Shown here one piece after another: positions 1-7,019 of a stretch of DNA of 26,139 nucleotides. Position numbers and translations under genes: made by a program. Every line of letters starts with the position of its first letter. Positions within the stretch are counted from its first letter, which is position 1. The DNA comes from JAIVGV01 sp035295985. Lineage in GTDB: Bacteria; Acidobacteriota; Blastocatellia; Pyrinomonadales; Pyrinomonadaceae. The notes under the pieces are model-generated. The model was not told where the DNA came from. It did not search any database and saw only the letters and a list, made by a program, of their open reading frames with translations. The stretch lies in assembly GCA_035295985.1 (NCBI GenBank), contig DATHBT010000209.1, positions 1-26,139 on the forward strand. Direction: 5' to 3'.

Positions 1-1
1 G

Positions 2-718
2 AACCGCCCCCTACACGGGGCAGCGCCCGACGCCAGCCGCGTCGAGCGTTCGAGGCTCGTGCATGAGGCCCTCATCGAGTGGATGGAGCTGGCCGACTGC
101 CGCGTGCTCAATACGGTGCGCTCGATGGCTTCGAACGCGTCGAAACCCTATCAGGCGCGGATCATCGCGCGCGGTGGGTTGCTCGTCCCGCCCACGCTGG
201 TGACTAACGATCCGGCCGAGGCCGAACGATTCGCGCGCGAGCACGGGCGTGTCATCTACAAGTCGATCAGTTCCGTCCGCTCCATCGTGCGCGAACTGCG
301 GCCCGCCGACCTCGAACACCTCGACAGGGTGAGCCACCTGCCCACGCAGTTCCAGGCGCTCATCCCCGGCACTAACGTCCGCGTCCACGTCGTCGGACGC
401 CAAATCTTCGCCACGCGCGTCGAGACCGAATCGGTCGATTACCGCTACGCCTCGCGCGACGGCGAGGAAGTGCGGATGACGCCCGCGGAACTGCCCGAGG
501 AGGTGCGGCTCAAGTGCACGAAACTGTCCGAGGCACTCGATCTGCCGCTGTGCGGGATCGACCTGAAGGTCACGCCAGCCGGCGAGTGGTACTGCTTTGA
601 GGTGAACCCTTCGCCCGCATATAGTTATTACGAGGAGAACACCGGACAGCCCATCGCGCGCGCCATCGCCGCCCACCTGGCACGCGGCGCGCGGCGCGGC
701 AAGGAGCGAAAGCGATGA
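2..718 (+). CDS. ATP-grasp (RimK-like) ligase, 5' truncated by window edge
   Basis: The frame is open from base 2 without a start, so the gene begins before the window; 238 residues are visible. The first ATG at 59 is internal, since conserved-looking sequence (NRP, then a stretch containing SKPYQ and VPPTLVTNDP) begins upstream of or across it. These features are typical of RimK-like ATP-grasp enzymes, which join a carboxylate to an amine through an acyl-phosphate. The C-terminal metal and ATP site is visible as GIDLKV followed by the FEVNPSP motif, with Asp, Glu and Asn ligands. The substrate cannot be read from the sequence; peptide or protein tailoring is possible. The stop codon overlaps the next start as ATGA, which implies translational coupling to the 98-residue protein downstream. 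The family call is firm, the reaction unknown. Confidence 0.85.
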   Translation, partial: NRPLHGAAPDASRVERSRLVHEALIEWMELADCRVLNTVRSMASNASKPYQARIIARGGLLVPPTLVTNDPAEAERFAREHGRVIYKSISSVRSIVRELRPADLEHLDRVSHLPTQFQALIPGTNVRVHVVGRQIFATRVETESVDYRYASRDGEEVRMTPAELPEEVRLKCTKLSEALDLPLCGIDLKVTPAGEWYCFEVNPSPAYSYYEENTGQPIARAIAAHLARGARRGKERKR

Positions 719-1011
719 CAGCACAAATCGTTGAGAACTGGGCCGACATCAGGGGCAAGATTCTCGACCACTACCCGAGCAAGACGGCGAACGGGTTCAT
801 CACGGTCGAGATGAAGGTGAGCGACGTGAAGGACGTGGAGGGATTCCGCAACATGCTCGCCGACCGGCGGGGCGAGGTGGTTTACCTGAACGTGCCCGAG
901 GCGGTCTGGCAGGAGGTGGAGGCGAAGTCTGGGGCGAAGGTCTCGTGCCGCGTTCGCATGGCCGGATCGCGCAACCTGTTCGCCCACCCGGAGCGCGTCG
1001 AGGTCGAGTAG
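715..1011 (+). CDS. Conserved-looking 98-residue protein of unknown function
   Basis: I do not recognise this family. The ATG overlaps the stop of the ATP-grasp gene (ATGA at 715-718), which is strong support for this start and for co-translation. The protein is small and soluble, with no signal peptide or membrane segment, is fairly acidic, and ends in a Val/Glu-rich tail (VEVE). Codon use is the same GC-ending pattern as its neighbours. Its tight coupling makes it a candidate partner or substrate of the ATP-grasp ligase, but this is inference only. Confidence 0.75.
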   Translation: MTAQIVENWADIRGKILDHYPSKTANGFITVEMKVSDVKDVEGFRNMLADRRGEVVYLNVPEAVWQEVEAKSGAKVSCRVRMAGSRNLFAHPERVEVE

Positions 1012-1034
1012 CCGCGCGCTAGGGCCCGCCCACG

Positions 1035-1502
1035 ATGCCCGCGACGCCGACAGCAACCGTTTACACCATCGGCCACGGCCGCCACCCGTGGGCGGACTTC
1101 CTCGCGCTGCTCAGGCAGCACGGAATCGAGATGCTGTGCGACGTGAGGAGCGCGGCGCGCTCGCGCTGGCCGCAGTACAACGGGCGCGTGCTGGAGGATA
1201 ATTTGCGGCGCGAGCGGATCGGCTACGAGTGGCTGCCCGAGTGCGGCGGGAAGGTCGTAGCGCCGCCCGCGGAGTTGGCGCGCGGGCTGGAACGGATCGT
1301 GGAGCTGGCGGCGGACGCGCGCGTCGCGATCATGTGCTCCGAGTCGTACCCTCTGACGAAGCACGCCCGGCCGCGTGCCAACTGCCACCGCGTCGGCCTG
1401 CTCTCCGTCCCCTTGCGCGAGCGCGGCGCGCGCGTCGTCCACATCATGCCCGACGGCACGACGCTCGAAACCGACGAGTCCCTGCTGCCCTCGATCTGGT
1501 GA
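1035..1502 (+). CDS. DUF488 family protein
   Basis: A 155-residue soluble protein. It opens with the hallmark YTIGHG strand and then shows LLRQHGI, CDVRSAARSRWPQYN, a central ECGGK segment and a C-terminal MCSESYP...CHR segment, which together identify DUF488. The Cys and His residues of the last motif are conserved in the family and may form an active or metal site. The biochemical role of the family is unsettled. It follows the 98-residue gene by 23 bp on the same strand, so it is probably in the same operon. No clear Shine-Dalgarno sequence precedes the ATG. A heptamer inverted repeat begins 7 bp after the stop. Confidence 0.88.
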   Translation: MPATPTATVYTIGHGRHPWADFLALLRQHGIEMLCDVRSAARSRWPQYNGRVLEDNLRRERIGYEWLPECGGKVVAPPAELARGLERIVELAADARVAIMCSESYPLTKHARPRANCHRVGLLSVPLRERGARVVHIMPDGTTLETDESLLPSIW

Positions 1503-1508
1503 GAAGCT

Positions 1509-1626
1509 GTCAGTCGTCCGTGGTCAGTGGTCAGTTGTTTCGTGCCACTTATTCCTCAAGCCTGACTTTCGGCCGAGTGCCCGCGCGGCCACGAACGACT
1601 GACAACGGACAACTGACTACGGACGG
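1509..1626. repeat. Heptamer-arm inverted repeat 1 (GTCAGTT type)
   Basis: The left arm holds four tandem 7-bp units from 1509 to 1536 (GTCAGTC, GTCCGTG, GTCAGTG, GTCAGTT). The right arm, about 1591-1626, is the near reverse complement with alternating ACTGACA and ACGGACA units. The loop of about 55 bp is GC-rich. The element fills the gap between the convergent DUF488 and TIGR02588 genes and ends 3 bp before the latter's stop codon. It could act as a bidirectional terminator, but neither arm ends in a T-run. Confidence 0.85.
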
Positions 1627-1628
1627 CT

Positions 1629-2018
1629 TTATGGCTTTTCGTAGCCGAGGACGCGCGCGCGCAAAGTTCCCGCTCCCGGATCGGAATGGAAGGTGACTGA
1701 GGCCTCGCGCGCGCCGCCGCGCGGGAGGAAGGCGACGACGAACTCGCCGCGCTCCTCACGGCCCGCGGCTTCCAGGACGACCTCGACATGGACGCCCTCG
1801 GCCGTCTCGCCGCCCACGTTTTTTACGCGCACGGGAACGTGGAAGCCGTCGGCGCGCCGCTCGTGGCGGCCAAACTCGATCTGGAACTCGGCGGGGCCGT
1901 CCGCCGCGGTCGCGCCGTCGTAGATGAGGAAGCCGAGCACGCCGCAGACGAGCACCGCGCCGAGGCCGAAGACAGCCCACTCCAGCCAGTTCTTCTCGAT
2001 CCGTTTTTTCTTCGTCAT
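1629..2018 (-). CDS. TIGR02588 family membrane-anchored protein
   Basis: A 129-residue protein starting MTKKKRIEKNWLEW. A short basic N-terminus is followed by one membrane segment at about residues 13-33. The rest is an extracytoplasmic beta-rich domain with the motif VPVRVKNVGGETAEGV, resembling an Ig/CARDB-like fold. The family is known as the constant partner of TIGR02587, a multi-spanning membrane protein, and that partner lies directly upstream here. The start overlaps the partner's stop as ATGA (2015-2018), so the two are translationally coupled. The much longer frame upstream is an antisense-like shadow of the partner gene and is not used. Function is unknown. Confidence 0.85.
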   Translation of the reverse strand: MTKKKRIEKNWLEWAVFGLGAVLVCGVLGFLIYDGATAADGPAEFQIEFGRHERRADGFHVPVRVKNVGGETAEGVHVEVVLEAAGREERGEFVVAFLPRGGAREASVTFHSDPGAGTLRARVLGYEKP

Positions 2019-2857
2019 TGCAGCAGCAGCCGGCCCGCAGATGAGCCGAGCGTGGCGGCCACGCCGAGCACGACCGTCTGCGCCGCGCAGACCGCGGCCG
2101 ACTGCCCGTCGAAGCGGCCGAAGAACCAGAGGATGAGCGCGGAGGCGACGAGCGCGACCGCGTATGTGATGATCGTGCCGACGAGCACGTCGTGGTGACG
2201 GTCGAAGCGTATGTGCTCGCGCGCGTTGGCGAACTCGCTGTAGTAGAGGATGAGCGCGCCCACTGCGAGCGACAGCGCGGCGAGGCCGGCGAGCCGCCAC
2301 GCCGAGATTTCGACGGCGATCATCACGATCTCCTCGGTCGGCGCTACGTTCGCCGCGAACAGCACCGCGCCGCAGAAGGCGATGATTACCTGCGCGCCGA
2401 AGCCGCCCGCCCCGCCACGCGCGCCCTCGCCCACGCCCTTGTCCTCTTCGTCTTCGCCGCCGCCTCCGCCGAGCTGCGCCGTGCCGACCGAGACGCCGAT
2501 CGCCACAGTCATCGCCTCGACCACGATCTGGCCGACCGCCTCGCCCGCCCCCGCCCCGAGCGTGACGCGCCCGAGCAGCCACAGGACGACCGCGGCGACG
2601 ACGATGCCGATGCCCATCTCCTCGACCGAGTCGATGACGACCTCGGCGAACGTAGCGTCGCGCCGCAGGCCGACGAACTCGTTGTAGCCGAGCAGCAGGA
2701 CGAACGTGGCGACGACGTAGGCGGCGAGCCGCCACGGGTGGGCGATGAAGCCGGCCCACCAGACCTCCATCGTGTAGAGCAGCGGCAGGCTGAACAGCAA
2801 CCCGCCCGCCACGCCGCGCGCGTACTCACGGAGCGACTTGTTGACGGGCCGCTTCAA
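2015..2857 (-). CDS. TIGR02587/DUF2391 family integral membrane protein
   Basis: A 280-residue protein with about seven hydrophobic segments. It opens with ARGVAGGLLFSLPLLYTMEVWW, close to the conserved start of this family. A Gly/Asp/Glu-rich cytoplasmic-looking insert (GGGGGEDEEDKG, about residues 130-150) separates the two halves. The second half has NVAPTEEI, another conserved spot. The only usable start in this frame is TTG at 2857; an in-frame stop lies a few codons further upstream, and no Shine-Dalgarno sequence is visible because a heptamer repeat begins only about 8 bp upstream. The family is known to occur in a two-gene operon with TIGR02588, exactly as here. Its transport or sensing role is unknown. 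Confidence 0.85.
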   Translation of the reverse strand: MKRPVNKSLREYARGVAGGLLFSLPLLYTMEVWWAGFIAHPWRLAAYVVATFVLLLGYNEFVGLRRDATFAEVVIDSVEEMGIGIVVAAVVLWLLGRVTLGAGAGEAVGQIVVEAMTVAIGVSVGTAQLGGGGGEDEEDKGVGEGARGGAGGFGAQVIIAFCGAVLFAANVAPTEEIVMIAVEISAWRLAGLAALSLAVGALILYYSEFANAREHIRFDRHHDVLVGTIITYAVALVASALILWFFGRFDGQSAAVCAAQTVVLGVAATLGSSAGRLLLQ

Positions 2858-2864
2858 GGCAGTG

Positions 2865-2967
2865 GTCAGAGGTTAGAGGTCAGAGGTTAGAAAGTAGAGA
2901 GCAGAGGTTAGGGGTTAGTCACTTGGCCTTCTTCGCTAACCTCTAGTCTCTGACCTCTGACCTCTGA
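2865..2967. repeat. Heptamer-arm inverted repeat 2 (GTCAGAG/GTTAGAG type)
   Basis: The left arm holds eight in-phase 7-bp units from 2865 to 2920, beginning GTCAGAG, GTTAGAG, GTCAGAG, GTTAGAA and ending GTTAGGG, GTTAGTC. The right arm, 2935-2967, is the reverse complement type (CTAACCT, CTAGTCT, CTGACCT twice). The loop is only about 14 bp. The element lies between two minus-strand genes and extends into the 3' end of the MFS gene, where it is translated. Confidence 0.88.
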
Positions 2968-4170
2968 CGTTTTCCGCGCCAGCCGCGCGGCGAGCAGGAG
3001 CGCGGCGAAGGTGATCGCGCCGGCCGTCCAGAAGGTGACGAGGATACTGCGGTCGTCGATCTGCGCGGCCGAGGAGGCCGACGCGCTGCCGATCAACCAG
3101 CCGCCGATGAGCGGGCCGACGACGCGCGCCAGGCTCGCGGCCGACTGCGTCAGCCCCAGCGCCAGTCCCTGCTCGCCGCCGCCGGCCGAGCGCGACGCGA
3201 GGGCCTGCAAGGAAGGAGTCGCCATCGCGTTGCCGTTGGCGAGCATCGCGAGGACGCCGAGCAGCGCCGCCAGCCCGCCCGCGGCCGGGCCGACGAACGG
3301 CAGCGCCGCGAGTCCCGCGACGAAGAGCGCCGCGCCGCCGATGACGAACGGCATCTCGCCGTGCCGCCGGACGAGCCGGCCGATCAGCCCGCCCTGCACG
3401 ACGACGGCGATGACGCCGATGAAGGCGAACAGGTAGCCGTTGTGGTGCTCCTCGTAGCCGAACCGGCGCATCGTGTAGAGCGCGAAGGTCGTCGTCATGA
3501 TCGAGAAGGCGACCACGAAGAGGAAGTAGATCGAGAGCACCGAGCCGAAGACGGGGCGGCGCAGACCCGCTACCATCGCGCCGAGGCCGCGGGCGGGCGC
3601 CGCGGTGCGCGCCGCCGTGTCGGGCGTGACGGTTTCGGGCAGCGTGAAGTAGAGCAGCACGGCGTTGGCGAGGGCGAGCGCCCCGGCGAAGAAGAACGGC
3701 ACGCTCTTGCCCCACAGGGAGAGCGTGCCGCCGATGGCCGGGCCGAAGATGAAGCCGAGTCCGAAGGCCGCGCCGACGAGGCCCATCCCTTTCGCCCGGT
3801 TCTCTGGCGTCGTCACGTCGGCGACGTAAGCCTGCGCCGTCGAGATGTTCGCGCCGGAGATGCCGTCGATGATGCGGCCGACGAAGAGCAGCAGGAGCGT
3901 GTCGGCGAAGCCGAGGATGAAGAAGCCGAGGGCGGTTCCGAGCAGGCTCAGGAGCAGCACGGGCCTGCGCCCGTGGCGGTCGGAGAGCCGGCCGAGCACG
4001 GGCGAGAAGACGAGCTGCATCAGGGAGTAGGAGGCGAACAGCAGCCCGATGGCGAAGGGCGAAGCGCCGAAGCGGCTCGCGTAGAACGGCAGCAGCGGGA
4101 TGACGATCCCGAAACCCACCAGATCGATGAAGACGGTGACGAAGATGACGGCGAGCGGCGAACGCTTCAT
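2908..4170 (-). CDS. MFS transporter, TetA-like drug/H+ antiporter type
   Basis: A 420-residue protein with twelve predicted membrane segments. Segment 1 carries FIDLVGFGIVIPLLPFY, and the loop between segments 2 and 3 has GRLSDRHGRRPVL, the signature of 12-TM major facilitator exporters of the TetA/DHA1 group. GRIIDGISGANISTAQAYVADVT in segments 4-5 fits the same group. The substrate cannot be deduced. The natural C-terminus appears to end near RLARK; the last 20 residues (SEVRGQRLEV and beyond) are encoded by the heptamer repeat, so the original stop seems lost or displaced. ATG at 4170 is followed by a normal segment 1, but no Shine-Dalgarno sequence is seen. A repeat lies just upstream. 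Confidence 0.9.
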   Translation of the reverse strand: MKRSPLAVIFVTVFIDLVGFGIVIPLLPFYASRFGASPFAIGLLFASYSLMQLVFSPVLGRLSDRHGRRPVLLLSLLGTALGFFILGFADTLLLLFVGRIIDGISGANISTAQAYVADVTTPENRAKGMGLVGAAFGLGFIFGPAIGGTLSLWGKSVPFFFAGALALANAVLLYFTLPETVTPDTAARTAAPARGLGAMVAGLRRPVFGSVLSIYFLFVVAFSIMTTTFALYTMRRFGYEEHHNGYLFAFIGVIAVVVQGGLIGRLVRRHGEMPFVIGGAALFVAGLAALPFVGPAAGGLAALLGVLAMLANGNAMATPSLQALASRSAGGGEQGLALGLTQSAASLARVVGPLIGGWLIGSASASSAAQIDDRSILVTFWTAGAITFAALLLAARLARKTSEVRGQRLEVSEEGQVTNP

Positions 4171-4178
4171 AACAAGGA

Positions 4179-4300
4179 GCTGTTAGCTGTTAGCTATTAG
4201 CCGGAAGCAATCAGTTTTCAACTCTCTTACCGATCTCGATCTTGGTTTTGCTAACAGCTAACAGCTAATAGCTACCGGCTTCTTCATCACTCATCACTTA
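4179..4300. repeat. Heptamer-arm inverted repeat 3 (GCTGTTA type, with TCATCAC half-arm)
   Basis: Left arm 4179-4199 consists of GCTGTTA, GCTGTTA, GCTATTA and then GCCGG. Right arm about 4250-4278 is the reverse complement type (GCTAACA units, then a GCTAATA unit and ACCGG). The variant unit with A at position 4 is not at the mirrored place, so pairing there depends on a G-U pair and one mismatch. Beyond the right arm a second, different pair of 7-bp units (TCATCAC twice, about 4284-4297) has no left partner. This outer tract contains the DoxX stop codon at 4294-4296. Confidence 0.82.
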
Positions 4301-4743
4301 GTTTTATACGGCCTGCGCCCGCCGCTCTGGAGTCTCTCGTCGAAGGAGGCACGGCCGCCGCCTTCGATGAGGAGCGCCAGCGCCATGCCGAGCAGGGCGA
4401 GCGCGAACTCGAACCCGGTGGGCATGAAGAACGTGCCCCCGTGGACGCCGACGATGGCCGTCAGCATCGTGCAGGCCAGCAGGAACGCGCCGAGCCGGGT
4501 GAAGAGGCCGAGGAGGACGAGCGTGCCTCCGACCAACTCCGACAGGGCCGCCGCGCCCATCCACAGCCAGGCCGGGCGCATGAAACCGAACGGCGCGGGG
4601 AAGCTCGTGAACTTCGCCCAGCCCGGCCCGCCCCACAGGCCGAAGACCTTCTGCGCCCCGTGCGCGACGAAGACCGCGCCGAGCGCGAGCCTTAAGGGCA
4701 GGGTCGCCCAGGTCGGCCGCGTCGCAACGAGTTCGCGAAACAT
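4294..4743 (-). CDS. DoxX family membrane protein
   Basis: A 149-residue protein with four membrane segments. The N-terminal LALGAVFVAHGAQKVFGLWGG is the DoxX/SURF4 signature, and LVGGTLVLLGLFTRLGAFLLA is typical of the third segment. DoxX-type proteins are linked to quinone or thiosulfate-dependent redox reactions and to oxidative stress, but this copy has no diagnostic partner beside it. The ATG at 4743 is preceded by a purine-rich GAGGGAAGGG, a plausible though close ribosome binding site. The stop codon lies in the outer heptamer tract of repeat 3, so the last few residues (YKTK) may have been altered by that element. Confidence 0.88.
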   Translation of the reverse strand: MFRELVATRPTWATLPLRLALGAVFVAHGAQKVFGLWGGPGWAKFTSFPAPFGFMRPAWLWMGAAALSELVGGTLVLLGLFTRLGAFLLACTMLTAIVGVHGGTFFMPTGFEFALALLGMALALLIEGGGRASFDERLQSGGRRPYKTK

Positions 4744-5047
4744 CCCTTCCCTCGAATCCTTCCCCGCCCGCGCGGAAATTGTCTCAGTGGGTGCGACAGC
4801 ACGGTTGTTTTAACACGAAAGAGCCGTAAATCGTGAATGATAAATAAGCTGTTAGCTGTTAGCTGTTAGCCGTTAGCCAAACAAGGCCAGACAGCTTCTG
4901 CTTTTGGCTGACGGTCTTTATTTCTTGCTCCGGTTCTGGCTGATAGCTAACAGCTAATCGCTAACAGCTTCCTTCCCACGATTTACGATTCAGGGCCTCC
5001 GTGCGCTACACTGCGCGGCAAATCCGAAACGGCGAGAGAGTTTTTCG
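4744..5047. other. Divergent intergenic region between DoxX and the flavoprotein gene
   Basis: A 304-bp gene-free stretch between two divergent genes. Its centre is heptamer repeat 4 (4825-4992). The remaining flanks must hold the promoters of both genes. About 80 bp precede the DoxX start, including an A/T-richer patch around 4805-4820; I cannot assign -35/-10 boxes with confidence. Between the repeat and the flavoprotein start lies a purine-rich GAGAGAG that may serve as a weak ribosome binding site. Confidence 0.6.
4825..4992. repeat. Heptamer-arm inverted repeat 4, composite (GCTGTTA inside CGTAAAT arms)
   Basis: Inner left arm 4848-4875 has GCTGTTA three times then GCCGTTA. Inner right arm, about 4939-4968, is its reverse complement type with two variant units. 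Outside these lie a second pair of arms with a different 7-bp unit: CGTAAAT, CGTGAAT, GATAAAT at 4825-4845 and their complement ACGATTTACGATTCA at 4978-4992. The loop (about 60 bp) is not obviously coding. This is two heptamer hairpins, one inside the other. Confidence 0.85.
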
Positions 5048-5752
5048 ATGGCAGAGAAGAAGGGCACACCGCGCACCCTGACCGTGACGCGCGTCCGCCA
5101 GCAGGCGCGCGAAATCCGCTCGCTCGACATGCGGCCTGCCGAAGGCGAGCGCCTGATTTACGCGCCGGGGCAGGCGGCGTCGCTCCGCGTCGGCGACGGG
5201 CGGCCGTCATACTTCGCCTTTGCCAGCGCGCCCGAAGACGAGCAGTTGGAATTTTTGGTCAAGCGCACGGGCGAGAGCGGCGCAAGCCCCGCGCTCTACG
5301 AACTCGCGGAGGGCGACTCGGTCGAACTCGTCCGTGTCGCCGGCCGCGGCTTCCCGCTCGACGAGCACGAGGGGCGCGATCTGGTCTTCGTCGCGATGGG
5401 CACGGGCGTCGCCCCGCTGCGTTCTGCCCTGCGCCACGCGCTCGCGCGCGCCGACAGTTTCGGCCAGCTCGTCGTCCTCTACGGCGCGCGCCGCCCCGCA
5501 GACTTCTGCTACGCCGACGAGGTCGCTCAGTGGAAGGCCGCGGGCGTGGAGATTCGACAGGTCGTCTCGCAGCCCGACGGCTACGAGTGGGCCGGGCAGA
5601 CCGGCTACGTCCAGTCGCTCTTAGACAACGTGCTCCCGACGCTCTCCGCGCCGCTCGCACTCATCTGCGGCTCGCGCGAGATGATCGAGCACACGCGCGA
5701 CCGCCTGCGCGAGATGGGCCTCCCGCCCGACGCGATCCTGACAAACTATTGA
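5048..5752 (+). CDS. FAD/NAD(P)-binding oxidoreductase, ferredoxin-NADP reductase-like
   Basis: A 234-residue cytoplasmic flavoprotein. The N-terminal beta-barrel carries PSYFAFASAP (about residues 57-66), standing where family members have the FAD-binding RxYS-type motif. The NAD(P) domain begins with VFVAMGTGVAPLRSAL, followed by LYGARRPADFCYADE, and ends with LICGSREMIEHTRDRLREMG and a C-terminal aromatic Tyr. Together these define the ferredoxin-reductase (FNR) superfamily without a fused iron-sulfur domain. The usual Arg of the FAD motif is replaced here, so cofactor binding may differ slightly. It probably passes electrons between NAD(P)H and a small carrier; the partner is not in the window. 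It stands alone, with a repeat upstream. Confidence 0.87.
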   Translation: MAEKKGTPRTLTVTRVRQQAREIRSLDMRPAEGERLIYAPGQAASLRVGDGRPSYFAFASAPEDEQLEFLVKRTGESGASPALYELAEGDSVELVRVAGRGFPLDEHEGRDLVFVAMGTGVAPLRSALRHALARADSFGQLVVLYGARRPADFCYADEVAQWKAAGVEIRQVVSQPDGYEWAGQTGYVQSLLDNVLPTLSAPLALICGSREMIEHTRDRLREMGLPPDAILTNY

Positions 5753-5869
5753 GAGGTGATCTTGACGAGCCGTTGAAGAGTCGCGGCCAGAGTCCGTGGT
5801 AAGCTCGCCTCTTTAGGATTCCGGCACGGATCGGTACATCTATTTGACCGCACCCGTCATCATTCATTA

Positions 5870-6277
5870 ATGACCCTGCGATCCGACACGGTGTTGAAGC
5901 CCGGCTCGCGCGCCCTGCTCGTCGCCGGCGTGCTGCTCTCGCTGTGCGCCTCGGACAACGTGGGGCCGCGGCTGCTGCCTCTTCCCGTGTCGGCCGAAAC
6001 GGCCGCGGCGTCGCGCCAGTTAGATCAGGGTGGGACAGCGTCGCGCGCGCCCTCGCGCGATAAAGCCTTCGGCGCGCGCGTCGAGATGGCATCTGCACAG
6101 CAGAGCCGCGCCGGGGCAGGCCGTCAACTGACGCACGCCTCCGCGGCAGCCTCCAAGCCAGTTCTTCCTTCGACGCTTCCCGCGCACCTGCTACGCGGCG
6201 AACCCTACTCCCCCATCCGCGAAAGCTCCGCGAACTTCTCGCGGCCCAGAGGCCGCGCCCCGCCAAGACTCGCCTGA
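5870..6277 (+). CDS. Doubtful ORF, possible small secreted protein
   Basis: This 135-residue frame is not recognisable. In its favour are an N-terminus resembling a signal peptide (basic start, then ALLVAGVLLSLCA, with a possible cleavage site near VSAETA), GC-ending codons, and about 120 bp of upstream sequence. Against it are the low-complexity Ala/Ser/Arg-rich remainder, the lack of a Shine-Dalgarno sequence and competing open frames on the opposite strand. I list it as possible only. If it is not a gene, the whole stretch from 5753 to 6546 is a gene-free gap of about 790 bp. Confidence 0.35.
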   Translation: MTLRSDTVLKPGSRALLVAGVLLSLCASDNVGPRLLPLPVSAETAAASRQLDQGGTASRAPSRDKAFGARVEMASAQQSRAGAGRQLTHASAAASKPVLPSTLPAHLLRGEPYSPIRESSANFSRPRGRAPPRLA

Positions 6278-6546
6278 ACGGACAGTAGCGCCGCGAGCAG
6301 CGCGGCCCCGGCGCGTGCCGGTAGCCAGCGGCGCGCCGGACTGTCTTTCCACCTGAAGCAATAGCGCCGATCCAAAGGTCGTCAAGAAGGGCGCGTCCCT
6401 TCCGCCCCACGCGACAGCCCGCGCGGTTTCGCGCGTGCGTCTGTTTCGTGCGCGCCCGGCGCAGCTTCAACTCCCGCGTCGGCAGATCGCCGCGGACGGC
6501 CATTTCCGTCGGCCGAGACGTAGCCGGGCTAGAAAGCGAGAGTGCG
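6278..6546. other. Gap without a supported gene
   Basis: GC-rich sequence with many short self-complementary GC tracts. A stem around 6493-6520 (GGACGGCC against a run ending GTCGGCCG) lies shortly before the zinc-ribbon gene and could be a leader structure. I checked for a cyclic-di-GMP-type leader because of AGCCGGGCT near 6523 but did not find the other conserved segments. Nothing else is supported. Confidence 0.4.
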
Positions 6547-6783
6547 ATGAGAGTGAAGAATGGCCGTGGCCTTTCGGCCGTGCGCTGTCGTGGCTGCGCG
6601 CAGGCGTGGCTCATGCCCGGAGCGCGCGCGGGCGAGGCTTACATCTGCAAGGCGTGCGGCCACCCGCTCACCGCCACGGGGCCGCCGGACGACGAGGGCG
6701 GCGCGGTCGTCGGGCCTCGCCGTGAAGGCAAGGCCGACGGGGAGTCGCAGGGAACAGATAGACGCGCGGGCGGGAGTCGTTAG
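6547..6783 (+). CDS. Small zinc-ribbon protein
   Basis: A 78-residue protein. Two Cys pairs, C14-x2-C17 (RCRGC) and C34-x2-C37 (ICKACGHPL), form a classic rubredoxin-knuckle zinc ribbon within the first 42 residues. The tail is charged and probably disordered. I chose ATG 6547 because it lies just before the domain with a purine-rich GCGAGAG upstream; the open frame extends 33 codons further but that part looks like leader sequence. It is followed after 48 bp by a small membrane peptide gene on the same strand. Its role is unknown; nucleic-acid or protein binding is typical for such folds. Confidence 0.68.
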   Translation: MRVKNGRGLSAVRCRGCAQAWLMPGARAGEAYICKACGHPLTATGPPDDEGGAVVGPRREGKADGESQGTDRRAGGSR

Positions 6784-6831
6784 GGCGCGGCCACGAAGAC
6801 GCGGCCGGCGTGCCGCGGAAGGAGTAATGTC

Positions 6832-6996
6832 ATGGCGACGGATGTAAACTTGTTGCTCGCCCTCGTCCAGCAGGCCGGCGAGTTGCAGATGACGACGGGC
6901 GGATGGGTCTTCATGCTCAGCGCGTGGGCGGGCATACTGTCGCTCGCCGCCTTCTGCTTCTCGAAGGTGCTCCGCAACGGCCGGAAGAAGAGGTAG
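6832..6996 (+). CDS. 54-residue single-pass membrane protein
   Basis: This gene is too short for most gene callers. It has a strong ribosome binding site, GGAAGGAG at 6817-6824, seven bases before ATG 6832. The product begins MATDVNLLLALVQQAGELQ, has one membrane segment at about residues 21-43 (GGWVFMLSAWAGILSLAAFCF) and ends in a basic VLRNGRKKR tail, which predicts a cytoplasmic C-terminus. Such peptides often act as small subunits of transporters. It lies 135 bp before the cation/proton antiporter on the same strand, but an imperfect hairpin in between weakens the case for a shared transcript. Confidence 0.75.
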   Translation: MATDVNLLLALVQQAGELQMTTGGWVFMLSAWAGILSLAAFCFSKVLRNGRKKR

Positions 6997-7019
6997 CGCC
7001 GGCCGCGCGACATTGTCAG

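Noticed and set aside
5842..5872. Sigma-70 promoter (TTGACC with TTAATG)
   Set aside because: The -10 is poor and would overlap the start codon of an ORF that is itself doubtful.
6490..6546. Cyclic-di-GMP riboswitch
   Set aside because: Only a short AGCCGGGCT segment resembled the class; the other conserved segments are absent.
5661..6614. 317-residue minus-strand ORF
   Set aside because: Extremely Arg/Ala-rich, overlaps the flavoprotein gene on the other strand, and shows no domain; typical high-GC antisense frame.
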